From a virus: 64,000 nucleotides of DNA. Position numbers and translations under genes: made by a program. Below are positions 53,601-62,471 of the stretch, one piece after another. The number at the start of each line of letters is the position of its first letter. Position 1 is the stretch's first letter. Below the pieces are notes generated by a model. It saw only the letters and a list, made by a program, of their open reading frames with translations, was not told the origin of the DNA and ran no database searches. Location of the stretch: IMG/VR virus record IMGVR_UViG_3300034063_000546, positions 1-64,000 of that record. The stretch is one strand, 5' to 3'.

Positions 53601-56600
53601 TGAAACTAAGTCCAGTTGGAGATTCAAAAATTTCAACAGATGATATTGAATTTGAATTTATTTTTGGAACTAATATTCCACTATTAACCTTTTCCCCAGT
53701 TTCGTCATCAACAATCACAATTTCTGGTGCGGAGCTATAATTTCTACCACCATCAATAACTTCAATGCTATCAATTGTTAATGAATCTTTTAATTTAATC
53801 GTTGGTGGAATATTTGCTTCAGGTCTAAGAGTATTATCAGAAGGATATTCAAAAGATTGTTCTATAATTCTTATATCTCTTACTTTACCTATTTCATTAG
53901 ATTTTACAAATAAATTAGCATCTCTTCCATTATCAGTGATGATACTTGTTATGCCAGGTAAAGTTTTATAAGTTTTTGTACTAAAATTAACAGAAATTTT
54001 GTCAATAGGTCCAGATGCTGTTTTTGAGGTGGTAGAATACTCTAGAGCAGAAGTATTATTTTGGTTATATAAAGTATTTTCTGGTTGTGATGATAGTGAG
54101 ACAATAAACGTAGTTGTTCCTACACCAACAACAGAATAATTTTGATTATAGTAACTATTAATGAAAGAAATCTCACAATAATTTCTTACACTAACATCAG
54201 CTGTAGAAATATATCCAGATTTTTCAATATTATAAAATAGAGAATTTGGAAGTAACTCTGAATAATTTAAAGTAAGTTTAGCAGTGCTAGTCACCCCAAC
54301 TGTTCCAACACCAATTGTTGATATGATTGAAGTATTTGCTATTGATACAAATTTGTTATTAAAGTCTTTATCTGAGTATAGATTAAAATTGTAACCACTC
54401 AATGAAGAATCGCTTAGATCAAATACTAAATTATTTCCTTTGATTGGTTGTAATTTTGGATTAACTAAGGACAATGCTTGATTAGAACCACCAGTAGATG
54501 CAATTGAAACTATTACTGGTGGGTTGGATACGGAGTCTTCATAAGTTATTGTTAATTTGATATTGTCTTTATCTACTCTATAAACATAATAAACTCCCGT
54601 CGATAGCCCAGAAGATACTAAATCAGATGCTGAATAATAAACTTTATCACCAGTTTTATATGAATGTGATGTTATGTTTATTGTATCTAATGCTGGATTA
54701 ACACGATATGAATTGAAACCTACTGGATTAACCAATAACTTTTGAATATCTGACGCAAATTTTAATTTAACCGCAGTAGAAGTTCCAATACCTACAGATT
54801 GGTTAGGAACAACATTTAAAGTAACTGAATCACCTGGAATAAGTCCATGTGCTGTGGATACTGATACAACGGCATCATTTTTTTGAATGGTGCATGTTAT
54901 TTGATTATATGTTGGTTCAAATGAATATTCAAAATTATTAGAACCATTTGTTCTAAAGAACAAACCCTTAGTATTTGTCGTTAGACCAACTTGAGTTACT
55001 ATACCAATGTAGTCTTTTGATTTGTTAATAGCATAGACATATTCAAATGAAGAGTTTAGCAAATTAAATGGTGATGAAGTTTCTGTATTTGAAACAGAAA
55101 TAGGATCTCCACTCTTCTTCCTAATGATAAGTCTTTGATTTGTTTTAAATGGGTGATCTGGTAAATAAATGCTTTGTGTAGGAATATCTATTTGATAATT
55201 TAATTCTCCTAGAGAATAAGTAACTGCTACTCCAACTCCAGATGTTGTACCAACACCAACAGACTGATTTGGATTGAAATATACCTTTGAATTTAAATCC
55301 GAATCAAAATATTGTAATGGTAATCCAATTTCAATAAAGTTGGGATATACAAATCCCAAAGTGCTAGTTGTGTGAGAAGTCCCACTTACACCCCTTTTAA
55401 CTCTTAATAATTTTCTTTCCGAAAAAATATTTAGTACTGACATTATTTCAGTACCTATTCCTATACTTGAACCTATAGAAAGGGTATTTGGTATAGTAGA
55501 AATATAAATGTCTGTTACTAAACCAGATTGAGTAACTGGATTTGATGGAATATCTTTAAATACGGTAAATCTATCTGTTGATATTGATACCTGTCTATTT
55601 CCAGCTATTTTTGGAACAAATGTTGATAGACCAGATATTGATACAATATCACGATTATTTAATACATGGAATGGTGTAATATAAACTCTTGCTTTATTTT
55701 TATCTTCCCAGGTTAGAACCGCATTAGAATATTCTATAGTTGATGATGCAATAGATGTTATTGTCTTACCCTTTAGAGAAGAAACTACAGCTGATGCACC
55801 TTCAGCATTTGAATTCGAATTATCAAATACTAATGCATCATTTAATTTATAGTCAATGCCGTTTTTTGTAACCTCAACTGTTTTTATTTGACCCTTTTCA
55901 ATAGATGTAATTATCGACTCTTGATTAAATTGTGAGTCATCTTCAATAATAAAATCATTTTGAGAGTATTCATCTGAAATTTTATATGGATAAGTATTTC
56001 TAACTAGATCTGATTTTGAAAAATCAAAGTCTTGATCTAAATTATTTTCAGCATATAGAGACCTAAATCTATTGCCAATAAAATATGGGAATTTTGGTTG
56101 ATATAATCCATCCGTTGTTATTCCAGCAAAATATGCATATGTTCCATTTGGAAAGTCTGGAGTTTTGCAAAATCTTCCATTGTGTATATCTAAGTCTCCA
56201 GAATTATCAAATTTATAGTCTTCAACAAAGAATCCTGGCACAAATCCAGATGGTCTATCAACGATAACTGAAGTATCTTCAACATATCCTGGTTTTAATA
56301 TGACTATACCTTGTGCTGAATTAATTGGATTTCTATATCCATATGGTCCATATATTGGATTTCCATCATATGCCCACCCAATAATTGGTGAATGAGAAGA
56401 CCCGTTATCATTGAATTCATTTGTTGCAAGTTCATTTAAGTAGGAAATATTGCAATATTCTAACCCAGTGTTTAATTTTGGATGTAGATATTCAGATCCA
56501 TATCTCTTTGCATCATTTAAAGTTAAATCTCTAACCTTTGTTTCTAGTTTTACATTTCTTCCAGCAGAAACTACCTTGATAGATGTTGTTGATTGTGTAT

Positions 56601-59600
56601 ATCCTATTCCAGAATTAATTACAACAACATTAACAATTTGACCATTATTAATTATTGGGCGTAAGACTGCTCCACTACCTTCACCAACTACCGTTAATGA
56701 TGGGGTTGAATAATACTCAGTTCCCTTATTTCTTATATCTACTCTGACAATTTTTCCTGCAAGAACAACTGGATAAAGAGTAGCATCTTTACCATTTTTA
56801 ATTGATATGTTGGGTTTTCTTTCAAAGTTTAAAACTGTACTACCATATCCACTACCAGATTCATATAGGTACAAATCAACAATACTACCACGAACAATGG
56901 GTGTGCATGTAATTACACCAACATTCGTCGATCCATATGCAACATTAACTGTGACACTGACATCTGGATATTTAAAAATATGATATCCACTTCCAGTATT
57001 TGAAAATTTAGTAAAAATATTTCTAGTATAATTTGTTGATATTGTTGCACCTATTCCAGCATCTGCCAATCTAAAGGAATCATTATCTTTCTTTATAATA
57101 TAGTATCTGTTTGATGTTGATAGACCAGAAATTGGGGTGCCAGTATATTGATATTCAACAATATCACCCTCTTTAAAATTATGATCAGTAAAACTAATTG
57201 TATGCTCTATTGTAGAAATTCCTACTGGTTTAACATATAGTTTTCTATTTTGATATCCAGACCCAGAATCTAAGACTTTAATTGACTTTAAAGTCTTTTT
57301 ACCGAGATAAGTTCTAAACTTATGGATTCCTGTATTTGACGCTGTTGTGAATCCAACTGTATTAATTCCAGTTATGTAATCATTAAAAGATGGATACAAT
57401 CTAACAGTTTTATTATTTAAAACCCTTACAAAATAAGTTGCATTTTCCAGCAGGAATCTATTTTGATCAGCATTTGAACCAAGATATGTTCCGATACTAA
57501 CTGGAGAATTTCCGTTAGATTTATATACTACAGCTTCACCATTTGAAAATTCGTGATTCGATAGAAATGTTATTGTTTCTGCAGTTTCGCCAACGCCACC
57601 AAAATTACTCAGAAGTCTCGCATCAAAATCAACTTCTCTAAAAGTTTTTTCTACAATAGGTTCTAATAAACATCCACTACCATTACCACCTTGAATACTT
57701 AATGAAATAACTTTTTCAAGTTCAATATTTTGCGGATCTACTAGTACTTCTTTAACAGAACCACTTATAACTGGTTGAACAAGTGAAGTTGTACCAGATC
57801 CAGTTGGTGGTCCAGATACAATTATTTGTGGTGGATTAACTACATCATAATCAATTCCAGAGTTTAAAATGCTTATAGATTTTAATGGTCCATAATAAAT
57901 CTTATCTTGAGATTTATAATTTTTTATTTCGACACCATTGACCAACATTCCAATAAACTCTTTATCATTCTCTACTCCATCATTATCTTTGATGACTTCT
58001 CTAAGTGGAAATTTCCTTAATAATTTTTGTGGTTCAATATTTTTATTAAATTTAGATTCCACTACAAAACTATGCTTTCCACCAACTCCAGGAGAAAGAG
58101 GATTGAATGTAATATAATCATCTATTTGAATAAATGAATTTGATGCATATAATTTTATTTGTTTTGGATCAGTTAATACTTTTACAAAATATTTCCCTGT
58201 AGCAAGTCCAGATATTGGTGTTGTTTCTGGACTATAGATTACAGCATCTCCTGTCAAAAATGGTATAGAAGTTGGGAATGAAATAATAGAATAATCATCA
58301 TCTGATAGTTCTTTTTGAATTGCACCGCTTTGAGTAGTTGCTGCGCCAATAAAAGTCGAAGCTGTACCAACTCTTATTGATGGTTTGGATGGTGTTGCAT
58401 CAAGTCTGAAAGTGTATGATGGCAAAGAATTCGATGCCACATACATAAATTCATTTGCATCATCGGAATACACATTCTGAACATCTGCAAATAAAGTATC
58501 ATTACCATACTTCAACGGTACTAATTCACTAGATGTTTTCTTAATGATTCTTCTTAATAGATGTGGTATCGAAGTCGAAGTGGTATATCCAACATAACTT
58601 AAGGTAACTTCTTTTGTTCCCCCATCAATACCTGTTACTTTTGCATTGGAAATTCTAACAGAACCAGTAACAGCATTAATAATATCAACTCTATCATTAA
58701 CCTTTAAACTAGAAGAATCTATATCAGATTTTAAAGTAAAAACTTTAGATGATAGATTAAAAGAATCAACTTCAAAAGTACAGCTAGTATTATATACCCA
58801 AGAATTTGCAAAAATTTGCTTATAAGTTCTGTCGTTGGGGTTGCTTGGATTTTTTATTAAGTCACCTAGGTGTTTGATATAAATTTTTTCATTTTCAAGA
58901 TTTAAAGCTTTATCTTCAATCATCTGTAAATTTGAAATTATGGAACATACTTTTAATTCTACTTTCTTATCTAAATTTCCATTTTCAAATCCAAAAATTG
59001 TCTGATTTGATCTTATCGAATCTTTGTTCGAAATATTTTCAGATATACCTGAACAATTTAAAAGTTGATTTACAGTTTTATCTGTATATACAATAGTATT
59101 ATTTCCAGATATTGCTGTCCCAGATTTCTCAAATCCAATTGTCGAATCTACAGTAATAATTGAAGATCCTATTGAAACATCACCAATTACTTTAGTATTT
59201 GCTGTTACTGTAAGGTCACCTTCAATTAAGTCTTGATCGCTATACCCAATGAATAAACCTAGTTTATAATATACTTTATTTTTTCTGGTTAAAATTTCTA
59301 CTTCAGATACAGCTGCACTTGTTTTAGTATCTAAAGAACTATAAATTGTTTGCCCAACTAAATTATTTGGATTTCCAGAAATTGCTTCGGTTAAAATAAT
59401 AACTCTTCTAATGTACTCTGAATCAGATGGTTTAAAAAGAAATTGCTCTAGGTCAATTACTTTTGGAGTAACTCCATACAAAACTTTATAGAGGATTTTA
59501 AAAGATTCTTCAGTACCTTTTGACTGATAGAATGATCTTGCTTCTTTTAGAAAATTGCCAACATTTAAATCGGAAACAAAATCAACATTTTCCAAACCTG

Positions 59601-60129
59601 GAGCAATAGAATATTTGATTTTATTATAAAATTCTTTTAAAAATAGAGAGCTTAGATTTTGTACAGAAGAATATTGCGTATGTGAAGATGCGGTTGTTTC
59701 TGAAAAAACTAATTCTTCTGGATTATTTGAATCTCTATAACTAGTAATTCCACTAAATCCTCTAACACATCCAGTGAAAGAGTTTGTTGTAATTCCAGTA
59801 TATGTAATAATTTCATCATCAATCTTTAGCAAACCATAATATTGGGGAAATCCCTTTGTACTCAAAACATTGATTGTTGAGCTAGTAGAGGTGATTGAAG
59901 AAGTTATTGAAGTGAATCCAACAATAACTTCTGGAGTTAAGTTGTCAAGATTAATGTAAGAATTAAAATTCTCAGAAATATCCGATGGACCACTTGGATA
60001 TTCTTGAGAAATATAATATTGTTTTAAAAATTCAGATGCCTTTGGGCTTTCATCTAATATGAATGCAGGTAACTGATTTTCAATAATTTGATATGCCTTT
60101 ACCTTTGATTCGATACCAGTTTGAATCAT
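47620..60129 (-). CDS. Giant baseplate-region protein (4169 residues) at the gp7 position, YHYH domain
   Basis: It lies between gp6 and gp8, where T4 has gp7 (1032 residues). The first 250 residues (NQLPAFILDESPKASEFLKQ, VGNFLKEARSFYQSKGTEES, FKILYKVLYGVTPKVIDLEQ) look like a conserved wedge-docking domain. At about residue 1250 SPIIGWAYDGNPIYGPYGYR is the YHYH-domain hallmark. Scattered beta modules of the GxGYxxxP type recur, plus an E-x-I-x-Y...RG-x-x-GT module (three copies). Around 3438-3606 there is a Cys-containing helical domain (AFTVPGGNQNCIDDIVDVLE, YIDNAYLAGEEAESIYAFQQ). It ends with PNGYYSWGRLSSLSRASNPI and GYGLRDNGAIRKILPD. It is probably wedge plus long external adhesin. Confidence 0.75.
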   Translation of the reverse strand: MIQTGIESKVKAYQIIENQLPAFILDESPKASEFLKQYYISQEYPSGPSDISENFNSYINLDNLTPEVIVGFTSITSSITSTSSTINVLSTKGFPQYYGLLKIDDEIITYTGITTNSFTGCVRGFSGITSYRDSNNPEELVFSETTASSHTQYSSVQNLSSLFLKEFYNKIKYSIAPGLENVDFVSDLNVGNFLKEARSFYQSKGTEESFKILYKVLYGVTPKVIDLEQFLFKPSDSEYIRRVIILTEAISGNPNNLVGQTIYSSLDTKTSAAVSEVEILTRKNKVYYKLGLFIGYSDQDLIEGDLTVTANTKVIGDVSIGSSIITVDSTIGFEKSGTAISGNNTIVYTDKTVNQLLNCSGISENISNKDSIRSNQTIFGFENGNLDKKVELKVCSIISNLQMIEDKALNLENEKIYIKHLGDLIKNPSNPNDRTYKQIFANSWVYNTSCTFEVDSFNLSSKVFTLKSDIDSSSLKVNDRVDIINAVTGSVRISNAKVTGIDGGTKEVTLSYVGYTTSTSIPHLLRRIIKKTSSELVPLKYGNDTLFADVQNVYSDDANEFMYVASNSLPSYTFRLDATPSKPSIRVGTASTFIGAATTQSGAIQKELSDDDYSIISFPTSIPFLTGDAVIYSPETTPISGLATGKYFVKVLTDPKQIKLYASNSFIQIDDYITFNPLSPGVGGKHSFVVESKFNKNIEPQKLLRKFPLREVIKDNDGVENDKEFIGMLVNGVEIKNYKSQDKIYYGPLKSISILNSGIDYDVVNPPQIIVSGPPTGSGTTSLVQPVISGSVKEVLVDPQNIELEKVISLSIQGGNGSGCLLEPIVEKTFREVDFDARLLSNFGGVGETAETITFLSNHEFSNGEAVVYKSNGNSPVSIGTYLGSNADQNRFLLENATYFVRVLNNKTVRLYPSFNDYITGINTVGFTTASNTGIHKFRTYLGKKTLKSIKVLDSGSGYQNRKLYVKPVGISTIEHTISFTDHNFKEGDIVEYQYTGTPISGLSTSNRYYIIKKDNDSFRLADAGIGATISTNYTRNIFTKFSNTGSGYHIFKYPDVSVTVNVAYGSTNVGVITCTPIVRGSIVDLYLYESGSGYGSTVLNFERKPNISIKNGKDATLYPVVLAGKIVRVDIRNKGTEYYSTPSLTVVGEGSGAVLRPIINNGQIVNVVVINSGIGYTQSTTSIKVVSAGRNVKLETKVRDLTLNDAKRYGSEYLHPKLNTGLEYCNISYLNELATNEFNDNGSSHSPIIGWAYDGNPIYGPYGYRNPINSAQGIVILKPGYVEDTSVIVDRPSGFVPGFFVEDYKFDNSGDLDIHNGRFCKTPDFPNGTYAYFAGITTDGLYQPKFPYFIGNRFRSLYAENNLDQDFDFSKSDLVRNTYPYKISDEYSQNDFIIEDDSQFNQESIITSIEKGQIKTVEVTKNGIDYKLNDALVFDNSNSNAEGASAVVSSLKGKTITSIASSTIEYSNAVLTWEDKNKARVYITPFHVLNNRDIVSISGLSTFVPKIAGNRQVSISTDRFTVFKDIPSNPVTQSGLVTDIYISTIPNTLSIGSSIGIGTEIMSVLNIFSERKLLRVKRGVSGTSHTTSTLGFVYPNFIEIGLPLQYFDSDLNSKVYFNPNQSVGVGTTSGVGVAVTYSLGELNYQIDIPTQSIYLPDHPFKTNQRLIIRKKSGDPISVSNTETSSPFNLLNSSFEYVYAINKSKDYIGIVTQVGLTTNTKGLFFRTNGSNNFEYSFEPTYNQITCTIQKNDAVVSVSTAHGLIPGDSVTLNVVPNQSVGIGTSTAVKLKFASDIQKLLVNPVGFNSYRVNPALDTINITSHSYKTGDKVYYSASDLVSSGLSTGVYYVYRVDKDNIKLTITYEDSVSNPPVIVSIASTGGSNQALSLVNPKLQPIKGNNLVFDLSDSSLSGYNFNLYSDKDFNNKFVSIANTSIISTIGVGTVGVTSTAKLTLNYSELLPNSLFYNIEKSGYISTADVSVRNYCEISFINSYYNQNYSVVGVGTTTFIVSLSSQPENTLYNQNNTSALEYSTTSKTASGPIDKISVNFSTKTYKTLPGITSIITDNGRDANLFVKSNEIGKVRDIRIIEQSFEYPSDNTLRPEANIPPTIKLKDSLTIDSIEVIDGGRNYSSAPEIVIVDDETGEKVNSGILVPKINSNSISSVEIFESPTGLSFNSKTLFTTNNSNGVGISTIQSSASGIVTCFLTTPLVGFTTNVFNAGDLIFVEGITKNGVGGSGFNSEDYGYTFFTVSSYENLIPAIVRFNLSGYTANPGIADTIQGSYATITKYSNYPKFKVNQKRTEFLVGENLYLNNLPSDLYISAVLKDYIKISGRDSFKESDIVRGTESGSVGTISEIIHSRGKFNVGYGVTASLGWKTNSGQLNNDIQVLPDNDYYQNLSYSVKSTIQYKDSIDTINRLLHTTGLKNFVDTEIISNKKVSIGSTSVDGLIIYDVSEDKRVDTIYGFALSKDTSTQNGTSKFLKTFNKKFVDGLICKTNRVLSIDDVSDQFTNKENVSDTFIDLDEYTDSFARFLVQIRNTSGTQIALYELLLMYDNNQESVFTLRKGYLSNTGLGITFSPGFETDALTTIWKEEEFADVTGNIDTFDVLSLRFTPNDPYDTDYDIKFIKEVLNPNVVGVASTSIGLVKNLSTNTLVSAGSTATIFEYPANQYDAVHSMFHISNLNDNTMNFVEVYLSHDGTNTYLADYYFDSNSSEGISFNDFGEFDASLVGGTLTLKYTNPTTSQVRVLTNAVGFGSTSAGIGTIRFINDFQPEGTERSAKYQSNYVVGTGVTTILTCTSSEITSIKSLVSVSYGSTYALHQILTINADGTDVFSTQYPFLSVGSTTGIGTFGADISSGNVRVRFFPDASVTGIVTIKSYNEIIYTDLDLENSYPEITYGFNRTQSIGIGLFDSFNSKRINKTEFELEYNNTPIFTKEFNPQDSSILNPATGKFTIPNHFFSTGEALIYKPGSTIAGVSSAPVGIGLTADSVGVVTNRLPYRVWAIKDNNTEFRIATRPEYATAGISVTFTTLGSGNAHIFEMVKKNEKTIIAVDDVIQSPLAWTPIVYTVDGNGGFIGTGETVFSISGISSIVTGDIIRVEDEYMKVAGVGLGTTSTGPISTGMIKLVNVERGFVGTVATSHMDASTARVYKGSYNIVGNKVFFTDPPKGSGLVTLDDSGLPRPFSKFNGRVFLRQNYENNLIYDDISQDFTGIGQTFRLTIAGVNTSGIETGSGLVLINGLFQTPTTVNNAGNNFLYGESAGISSITFTGITSTDGTKVTSISDVNQNQFPRGGLIVSLGSTNGLGFAPLVGASVTAVVGAGGSIVSVGLGSTDILGSGYNGLTAIGVSVYQPGHTGVAASIRANVGAGGSLSFTVIVGGNGYTANPDILVSEPTYENLQITGVSRLGIGSTTTTGLNALISLEVGPNSNPITSGRNADAARLILANKTLIGEVAVGRMLAAFPAFTVPGGNQNCIDDIVDVLECITYNLQYGGNDSVYDAGKIYIDNAYLAGEEAESIYAFQQARDMAIQAMRNESITIGGYSSETQVFDYTIEGDISELPGVYNPGDCADVASAITTFVGIVTYAVGLGTIPGSRTIAPGSLFEVSKFIINRPGYAFEIGDVFKPVGLVTAKGLVSPVADFQLTVLDVYYDKFASWQFGQLDFIDSIKPLQNGTRSVFPLRYNSELVSFEKDEKNNDSALIDLDAVLLVFLNGVLQEPKSAYIFDGGSSIQFISAPKVEDNISIFFYNGTRGVDSEQTDILETIKIGDSVFVNRANGISTSLSQISQRTVYDIPTSDTLETDLYQNIGIDEFNYRSIDWSKQKRDLIINGDIVYKDRDSLEGQIYPTARVIKTIQSGDNEIFVDNARFFNYEEDESSINIPSFDALIIEDKSPVAAAISATVSVAGTISGLTITNAGFGYTTATVSVKFSAPKRSSVGVGTTAGPQNSTSIASATATIVNGSVSSVTLVKPGFGYTSTNPPQILVEQPKVISELVKDISIVQGFSGIITGITTTAGIGTALALKFFVNAYTDLQVGYHIFVSGTNVGSGVTSIYSNNNDVIGVGTQYVDNIYRVSALPALNEIVCNIRSNTVTTGIQTLGTSIYNPNGYYSWGRLSSLSRASNPISIGVSGRTINSGLSTFPTIQRRGYGLRDNGAIRKILPD

Positions 60130-60130
60130 A

Positions 60131-62038
60131 TTATCCTCTCTTTAGCTCTCCGTTTGAATAACTTGAAGTTACTTTAAATCCTACTCCTGAAATCTTCTCA
60201 CCAGAAGAAATAGTATCCTTTACCATATTTATGGTGCTCTTTGAAACATCAAAATCCAAATACAAATCTTTTAATCCAATAACATCATTCGATTCTGGAT
60301 ATGCTTGAATCTCAATAATATTGTTTTCTAGTTCAGTTTCTGTAATAACTGTAGTTGAAAGCATTATTTCTCCAGTAACATAATCAACAGTTCCAGCAGA
60401 TTTAATAATTACTCTATTTGTATTATTTTCTTTGATTTGCTTTACGATTGATAAAATTCCAGTCTTCTTATCTGCATTTGGAACATCTGTTAAATAAACT
60501 GTTTCCAATTCTCCAGAAATTTTAAATCCAGTGGATTTAATATTAAATCCAGCAGAATCCACATGGAAAGCATTTCCAAAGCAAAGTTCATATTGAGCAG
60601 ATTGATTAACTAATGCTTTTAAATTCCTTCTAATTCTTACTCGGGTAATATTTGAAGTAATTGATCTATCTACATTATCAATTACATTCAAAATTTTACT
60701 ATACTTAAATCTACCACCAAACTTATTAACCTCAACAGAATTAGAATAAGATTGTAGTGAATTGGTAATATTAGTTTTTAAATCATTGACATTATTAACT
60801 TGTGAAGAATTATAATAGACATATGAATCAATCTCAACATAAAGAACCTTCAGATCTATAATTTTTTGATTGATACCTGTCAGTGAATAATTTTTTAATC
60901 GACTTAAAATAAAATCTTTATCGAAGTCAGATATAAAATCTCCATTTTTTGGTTTAATACTTATCTGAACTGTTCCAAATTGAGGTGGATTTAATTCTTC
61001 ACCCCCAACAACAGATACTGATTCTGTATTTGGATAGATTGATTGAATAATCGCTTCATAATCTCTAGCTGTTACTGCCCTATATTGTGCTGAGTACAAT
61101 CTTGGTGCAAAATATTTAATTGATTCTACTGGTTCAATGCTTGTTCCATTAGAAGACTTATTAACTGTAGTTAAGGTTGTAGAAGATACCGTTGCAGATC
61201 CTCCTAGAGAATCAACAAATGTACCTGCAAAAGCAAAATTTGTAGCTCCATTCCCCTCTTCACCATCAGTAACAATATAAGTTACTGTGATGATTGTGCC
61301 ATTTTCAAGTTTTTTACCAAAGTAACCATCACCAAAAAGTAATTCATACTTCTCATCCTGTATCTCTTGAATTAAATAAATTTCAGAAGTTGAATTAATG
61401 CTCAGAATATTATCAACTCTTTGATATTCTCTACCTACCCCTGTATCTGATGTACCTTTTACTTTAACTATAATAGTCTGAGTATCAATATATGAGTTAT
61501 CTAAGATAAATCTTTGGTCTAAACTACCATCAACTGTAAAGGTCTTTTTCAGTAAAGTTCCTTGGTAAATCTCAATTGGTTCGTCAGCAGTTCCAAAAGT
61601 TGCTGTCTGATTTGTGACTGTGGTAGTTATATTTTCTGGGATTGAAAAGATATATGAATTCTCATTTGATGCCGTTCCAACGCACACAGGACCCCTTGCT
61701 TCAAGAGTTAGGGTAGGGCTGGTGAATGAACTACTAACGCCCACCTGAAGCGTTACAGACGCTCTGGAGCATGTCCTAGAGCGAGGAACATATCCTATCG
61801 TTCTGGCAAGAGATACGACGTTTTCACGAAGAGTTGCTGAGTCAAGAAATGCCTCATTGGCTGCCATATTCGTGTTAAATGCATTAATATAAGTGTTATA
61901 TGCTAGGGCATTTAACAAGACAGAGAAATTAGAACCTTCAAAATCAAAGTCCGTGAAGTTGCTGTTCGCACGGAGATAATCCTTGATTGAAGTCTTGATT
62001 TGATCGAAGTCTAGATTCGTAAATTTAGTGAAAGGCAT
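60131..62038 (-). CDS. gp6: Baseplate wedge protein gp6
   Basis: 635 residues (T4 gp6: 660). FTKFTNLDFDQIKTSIKDYL, FTDFDFEGSNFSVLLNALAY, NTYINAFNTNMAANEAFLDS and SLARTIGYVPRSRTCSRASV are highly typical, as are APRLYSAQYRAVTARDYEAI and SVVGGEELNPPQFGTVQISI. gp6 dimers form the backbone ring of the baseplate and bind gp25 and gp53. One base separates it from gp25 and from the giant gene, so the three share a transcript from 62463. Confidence 0.96.
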   Translation of the reverse strand: MPFTKFTNLDFDQIKTSIKDYLRANSNFTDFDFEGSNFSVLLNALAYNTYINAFNTNMAANEAFLDSATLRENVVSLARTIGYVPRSRTCSRASVTLQVGVSSSFTSPTLTLEARGPVCVGTASNENSYIFSIPENITTTVTNQTATFGTADEPIEIYQGTLLKKTFTVDGSLDQRFILDNSYIDTQTIIVKVKGTSDTGVGREYQRVDNILSINSTSEIYLIQEIQDEKYELLFGDGYFGKKLENGTIITVTYIVTDGEEGNGATNFAFAGTFVDSLGGSATVSSTTLTTVNKSSNGTSIEPVESIKYFAPRLYSAQYRAVTARDYEAIIQSIYPNTESVSVVGGEELNPPQFGTVQISIKPKNGDFISDFDKDFILSRLKNYSLTGINQKIIDLKVLYVEIDSYVYYNSSQVNNVNDLKTNITNSLQSYSNSVEVNKFGGRFKYSKILNVIDNVDRSITSNITRVRIRRNLKALVNQSAQYELCFGNAFHVDSAGFNIKSTGFKISGELETVYLTDVPNADKKTGILSIVKQIKENNTNRVIIKSAGTVDYVTGEIMLSTTVITETELENNIIEIQAYPESNDVIGLKDLYLDFDVSKSTINMVKDTISSGEKISGVGFKVTSSYSNGELKRG

Positions 62039-62039
62039 T

Positions 62040-62441
62040 TTATCTTGCTGCCTCTAATATAAATGTGTATTCTTGTGTTGGTATTTCTTGACCAATAATA
62101 TCAAAATTAACGGTTACTTCAAAAGCATTATCATCTGGTCTTGCTTCTACAATAACAACTAAATTAGAAATTCTTGGTTCATAATTAGAAATTGCTTCTG
62201 CAATTTCATTTTCAAGAACTGATGCTGTACCTGCATCAACAAATTCAAATAATGTAGAATAAACGTCAGATCCAAAGAGAGAGTCAAAAAATCTCTCTCC
62301 TTGGATCGTTTCAACAATATTTCTCACTGAGCGACGAATAGCAGCTTCATTTTTCAATACAGGCAAGTCCTTTGTAACAGGGTGAGGTTCAAAGGACAAA
62401 CTTATATCTTTAAATCCGCGTGAAATGCGTTGAACTGCCAT
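62040..62441 (-). CDS. gp25: Baseplate wedge protein gp25
   Basis: 133 residues (T4 gp25: 132). RISRGFKDISLSFEPHPVTK, DLPVLKNEAAIRRSVRNIVE and TIQGERFFDSLFGSDVYSTL match the gp25 family, including the conserved EPR segment (NYEPRISNLVVIV). The family was once called lysozyme-like but serves as a wedge-sheath connector shared with type VI secretion (TssE). It leads the baseplate operon behind a perfect late promoter. Confidence 0.96.
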   Translation of the reverse strand: MAVQRISRGFKDISLSFEPHPVTKDLPVLKNEAAIRRSVRNIVETIQGERFFDSLFGSDVYSTLFEFVDAGTASVLENEIAEAISNYEPRISNLVVIVEARPDDNAFEVTVNFDIIGQEIPTQEYTFILEAAR

Positions 62442-62462
62442 TTAATGATTATTTCTTCACTT

Positions 62463-62470
62463 TATTTATA
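62463..62470 (-). promoter_or_regulatory. Late promoter TATAAATA for the baseplate operon
   Basis: Perfect octamer, 21 bases before gp25. It overlaps the 31-base gap after the 81-residue gene. It would transcribe gp25, gp6 and the giant gene. Confidence 0.8.
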
Positions 62471-62471
62471 C

